Source of the DNA: an uncultured Eubacteriales bacterium
GTDB lineage: Bacteria; Bacillota; Clostridia; Lachnospirales; Lachnospiraceae
NCBI GenBank assembly: GCA_900313855.1
Contig: OMSZ01000037.1
Coordinates: forward strand, 1 to 8,383
Reading direction: 5' to 3'
DNA length: 8,383 bases
Shown: in pieces, positions 6,849-8,383 of the stretch
Position numbering within the stretch: position 1 is the first letter of the stretch
How the letters are laid out: the number at the start of each line of letters is the position of its first letter
Position numbers and translations under genes: made by a program
The notes under the pieces: generated by a model
Seen by the model: the letters and a program-made list of their open reading frames with translations, nothing else
What the model was told of the DNA's origin: nothing
Databases searched by the model: none

Positions 6849-7874
6849 TTATTTTTCCCAGATCATTACAGTCTTTCCGATAAGCTTATGACTATCCTTT
6901 TCAAAGGCTCTTGCGATATCCCTGATCTCTCTGATAACAATCTGTTCACCGACAATATTTTCGAGATAGTCAACAACCTCCGGCTTTTCCTTATAAAGCT
7001 CTACAAGATTGACAAAATCCACTCTGCCACTTCTACTGCTTCCGATTATCCTTAATCCTTTTTCCAAAACCATTCTCGTATTGATCGGCGCAAGCTCTTC
7101 TGATACTCCGAGAATTCCTATCGTTCCCTCCGGCTTAATGTAATCTATTATCTGGTTAATTGCCTTGTGGGCTCCACCACCTCCAACACACTCAAAGGCG
7201 TGATCCATACAAAAATCCTCAGGGATCTGGCTGATCTGATATATTCCATCAGCAAATGTGAAATCCTGAAGCTTTGATTCATTCTTACCGAAAACGTACA
7301 CCTCTATCTCAGGATAAAGAGTTTTTAAAAGCAGCGAGGTTATATAACCAAGGTTACCGTCTCCCCATACTCCTATACGATCTCTTCTCTCATGAGCCGT
7401 CTTCATAAATCTTGAGATGGAATGCATACTTACACTCACAAGTTCAGAAAATGCAGCCACAGTATAATTGATATCGTTAGGCAGCAGCACCAATCTGTCC
7501 TTTGTGGTCTGAACATATTCCTGAAGGAAACCATCTGTTCCACTTGCACGAAACTTAGAACTTCTAAGATAATTCTCCGCTATTACAGGATCCTCCTCAC
7601 ACGGAAGATTAGGGATCATTACCACATGATCTCCAACAGAAAACGTTCCTGTCGGATCGTACACAACCCTTCCTATCGCCTCATGAATAAGCGCCATCGG
7701 AAGCTTCTTTTTCAAAACCTCCTGTGGTCTTATTCCCTGATAATATCTCTGATCCGCATTACATATAGATAAATGCGTCGGTCTTACGATCACATGCTCA
7801 TTATCTAATGTGATATCTTTATATACTAATTCAAACTGTCTCGGACGCTTCAACTGATATACAGCACTTAACAT
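6849..7874 (-). CDS. tarJ: ribulose-5-phosphate reductase (ribitol-5-phosphate dehydrogenase)
   Basis: This 341-residue cytoplasmic enzyme belongs to the zinc-dependent medium-chain dehydrogenases and reduces ribulose-5-P to ribitol-5-P with NADPH, feeding TarI. The match to staphylococcal TarJ (also 341 residues, recalled from knowledge) is strong along its length: VYQL.RPRQFE near the start, SICNADQRYY (36-45), LPMALIHE (58-65), AENYLRSS.FR (99-109), GVWGDGNLGYITS (168-180), DHAFECVGG (224-232) and VLEKGL..IGSSRSG (269-283). Likely zinc ligands are Cys38, His64, Glu65 and Glu144. GDGNLG (171-176) is the dinucleotide-binding glycine motif. The structural zinc-binding cysteine cluster of classic alcohol dehydrogenases is absent. 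The start has AGGAGG at 7883-7888, with an 8-base spacer. It follows tarI by 136 bases, the usual tarI-tarJ order. Confidence 0.93.
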   Translation of the reverse strand: MLSAVYQLKRPRQFELVYKDITLDNEHVIVRPTHLSICNADQRYYQGIRPQEVLKKKLPMALIHEAIGRVVYDPTGTFSVGDHVVMIPNLPCEEDPVIAENYLRSSKFRASGTDGFLQEYVQTTKDRLVLLPNDINYTVAAFSELVSVSMHSISRFMKTAHERRDRIGVWGDGNLGYITSLLLKTLYPEIEVYVFGKNESKLQDFTFADGIYQISQIPEDFCMDHAFECVGGGGAHKAINQIIDYIKPEGTIGILGVSEELAPINTRMVLEKGLRIIGSSRSGRVDFVNLVELYKEKPEVVDYLENIVGEQIVIREIRDIARAFEKDSHKLIGKTVMIWEK

Positions 7875-7918
7875 ACAATATGCCTCCTGTTTATATTAAC
7901 ACTGCAAAAGCAATTAAA

Positions 7919-7948
7919 AATATATTACTTTATGCGATAACCGGTAAA
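7919..7948 (-). promoter_or_regulatory. candidate promoter before tarJ
   Basis: On the minus strand, TTTACC (7948-7943; 4 of 6 matches to the -35 consensus) is followed after 18 bases by TATATT (7924-7919; 5 of 6 matches to the -10 consensus). A start near 7912 would give a leader of about 37 bases. In such AT-rich DNA chance matches are common, so this is tentative. Confidence 0.35.
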
Positions 7949-7955
7949 TGTTACC
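7943..7955. promoter_or_regulatory. operator-like inverted repeat overlapping the candidate -35
   Basis: GGTAA-ATG-TTACC is a perfect 5-bp dyad around a 3-base centre. It covers the candidate -35 element of the tarJ promoter, where a repressor could act. In RNA the left part can pair instead with GTTATC just downstream (6 pairs, one wobble), giving an alternative hairpin. No known regulator motif is recognised. Confidence 0.35.
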
Positions 7956-8010
7956 ATCAACAATAAAAAACTGCAATTAAGATATTATTATACTATTATT
8001 CCGTTAATCA

Positions 8011-8383
8011 TTATGCTCCAAGCAGTGATTCCGCAACACGAAGATCATACGGATATGTTATCTTGATATTAGAAACCTCGCCTTCTACAAGGTGAACCTT
8101 TTCTCCCTTTATTACCATGATCTTGCAGGCATCCGTAAGGATCTTTTTCTCTTCCTCACTAAGTCCCTCATAGAGCTCACGAAGCTGAACAGCTTTAAAT
8201 GACTGCGGAGTCTGCCCCTGATACATGGTAGATCGGTCAGGAATAGACGAAATAAGCTCATTATTTTTACTCTCAACTATAGTATCCGTAGCCGGGATCA
8301 CAGTATCGCATGCCCCGAATTCCTTCGCATATTTGATATTTTCTTCCAATATTCTGTGAGTTACAAAGGGTCTTACGGAATCA
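8011..8383 (-). CDS. tarI: ribitol-5-phosphate cytidylyltransferase, 5' part missing
   Basis: The last 123 residues of a protein of the IspD/TarI cytidylyltransferase family, running off the window edge; the true start is outside. TarI joins CTP and ribitol-5-P to form CDP-ribitol, the donor for ribitol teichoic acids and some capsules. Visible family sequence begins with DSVRPF, the counterpart of the HDAVRPF motif (the preceding partial codon ends in T, consistent with His). It continues with CDTVI..TDTIV, MYQGQTPQSF, LTDACKI and NIKITYPYDLRVAE near the end. MYQGQTPQSF and the C-terminal layout resemble TarI more than IspD, and the tarJ neighbour supports this. The nucleotide-binding glycine-rich N terminus is not in the window, so integrity of the whole gene cannot be judged. 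Confidence 0.9.
   Translation of the reverse strand, partial: DSVRPFVTHRILEENIKYAKEFGACDTVIPATDTIVESKNNELISSIPDRSTMYQGQTPQSFKAVQLRELYEGLSEEEKKILTDACKIMVIKGEKVHLVEGEVSNIKITYPYDLRVAESLLGA

Larger units (their letters stand above)
7875..8010 (-). other. AT-rich tarI-tarJ intergenic region
   Basis: The gap is unusually wide for paired tarI-tarJ genes. It holds the tarJ ribosome binding site, a promoter candidate, an operator-like dyad and two similar AT-rich segments (7910-7930 and 7973-7994, both starting GCAATTAA). No U-tailed hairpin is seen after tarI, so co-transcription is still possible. Confidence 0.5.

Noticed and set aside
7910..7994. Two GCAATTAA-type AT-rich segments as regulator binding repeats or attachment sites
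   Set aside because: They match well over only about 8-11 bases and the rest is simple A/T sequence, so chance similarity is likely. No integrase or mobile gene is nearby.

Overview
The window looks like part of a low-GC Firmicutes chromosome, most likely a Lachnospiraceae/Clostridia member (Butyrivibrio, Roseburia or similar). This is inferred from AT-rich codon use, strong AGGAGG ribosome binding sites, and a secreted transglutaminase-like protein with an Ig-like domain and choline-binding-type repeats. All five complete genes and one partial gene lie on the minus strand, so transcription runs from high to low coordinates. The theme is the cell envelope: making an activated ribitol-phosphate polymer precursor, supplying amino sugar, attaching polymer to the wall, and a wall-binding surface protein.

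In transcription order: (1) 8383-8011, the 3' part of tarI, a ribitol-5-phosphate cytidylyltransferase cut by the window edge. (2) 7874-6849, tarJ, an MDR-family ribulose-5-phosphate reductase. It follows a 136-nt AT-rich gap holding a candidate promoter with an operator-like dyad. (3) 6823-6080, a family 2 glycosyltransferase 25 nt behind tarJ, probably co-transcribed. (4) A good sigma-A-type promoter at 6024-5996, followed by glmS (5935-4109). The leader is only about 50 nt, so there is no room for a glmS ribozyme. (5) 4077-2953, an LCP (LytR-CpsA-Psr) family membrane protein 31 nt behind glmS. (6) A long U-tailed hairpin (2920-2866) immediately before the ribosome binding site of the last gene. 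(7) 2850-106, a secreted protein of 914 residues with a transglutaminase-like C-H-D triad, an Ig-like domain and 15 wall-binding repeats. (8) 78-1, a GC-rich imperfect palindrome unlike the rest of the window.

Working together (inference): TarJ and TarI convert ribulose-5-P to ribitol-5-P and then CDP-ribitol; the glycosyltransferase may decorate or build the polymer; GlmS makes glucosamine-6-P for UDP-GlcNAc, needed for polymer linkage units and peptidoglycan; the LCP enzyme would transfer finished polymer to peptidoglycan; the last protein is exported and held at the wall, with a strongly basic set of repeats that could contact anionic polymer.

No complete novel system, mobile element, CRISPR array, tRNA or rRNA is visible. 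The points most worth checking are the terminator-like hairpin between the LCP gene and the surface protein, the GC-rich palindrome at the left edge, the lysine-rich repeat block, and the operator-like dyad before tarJ.
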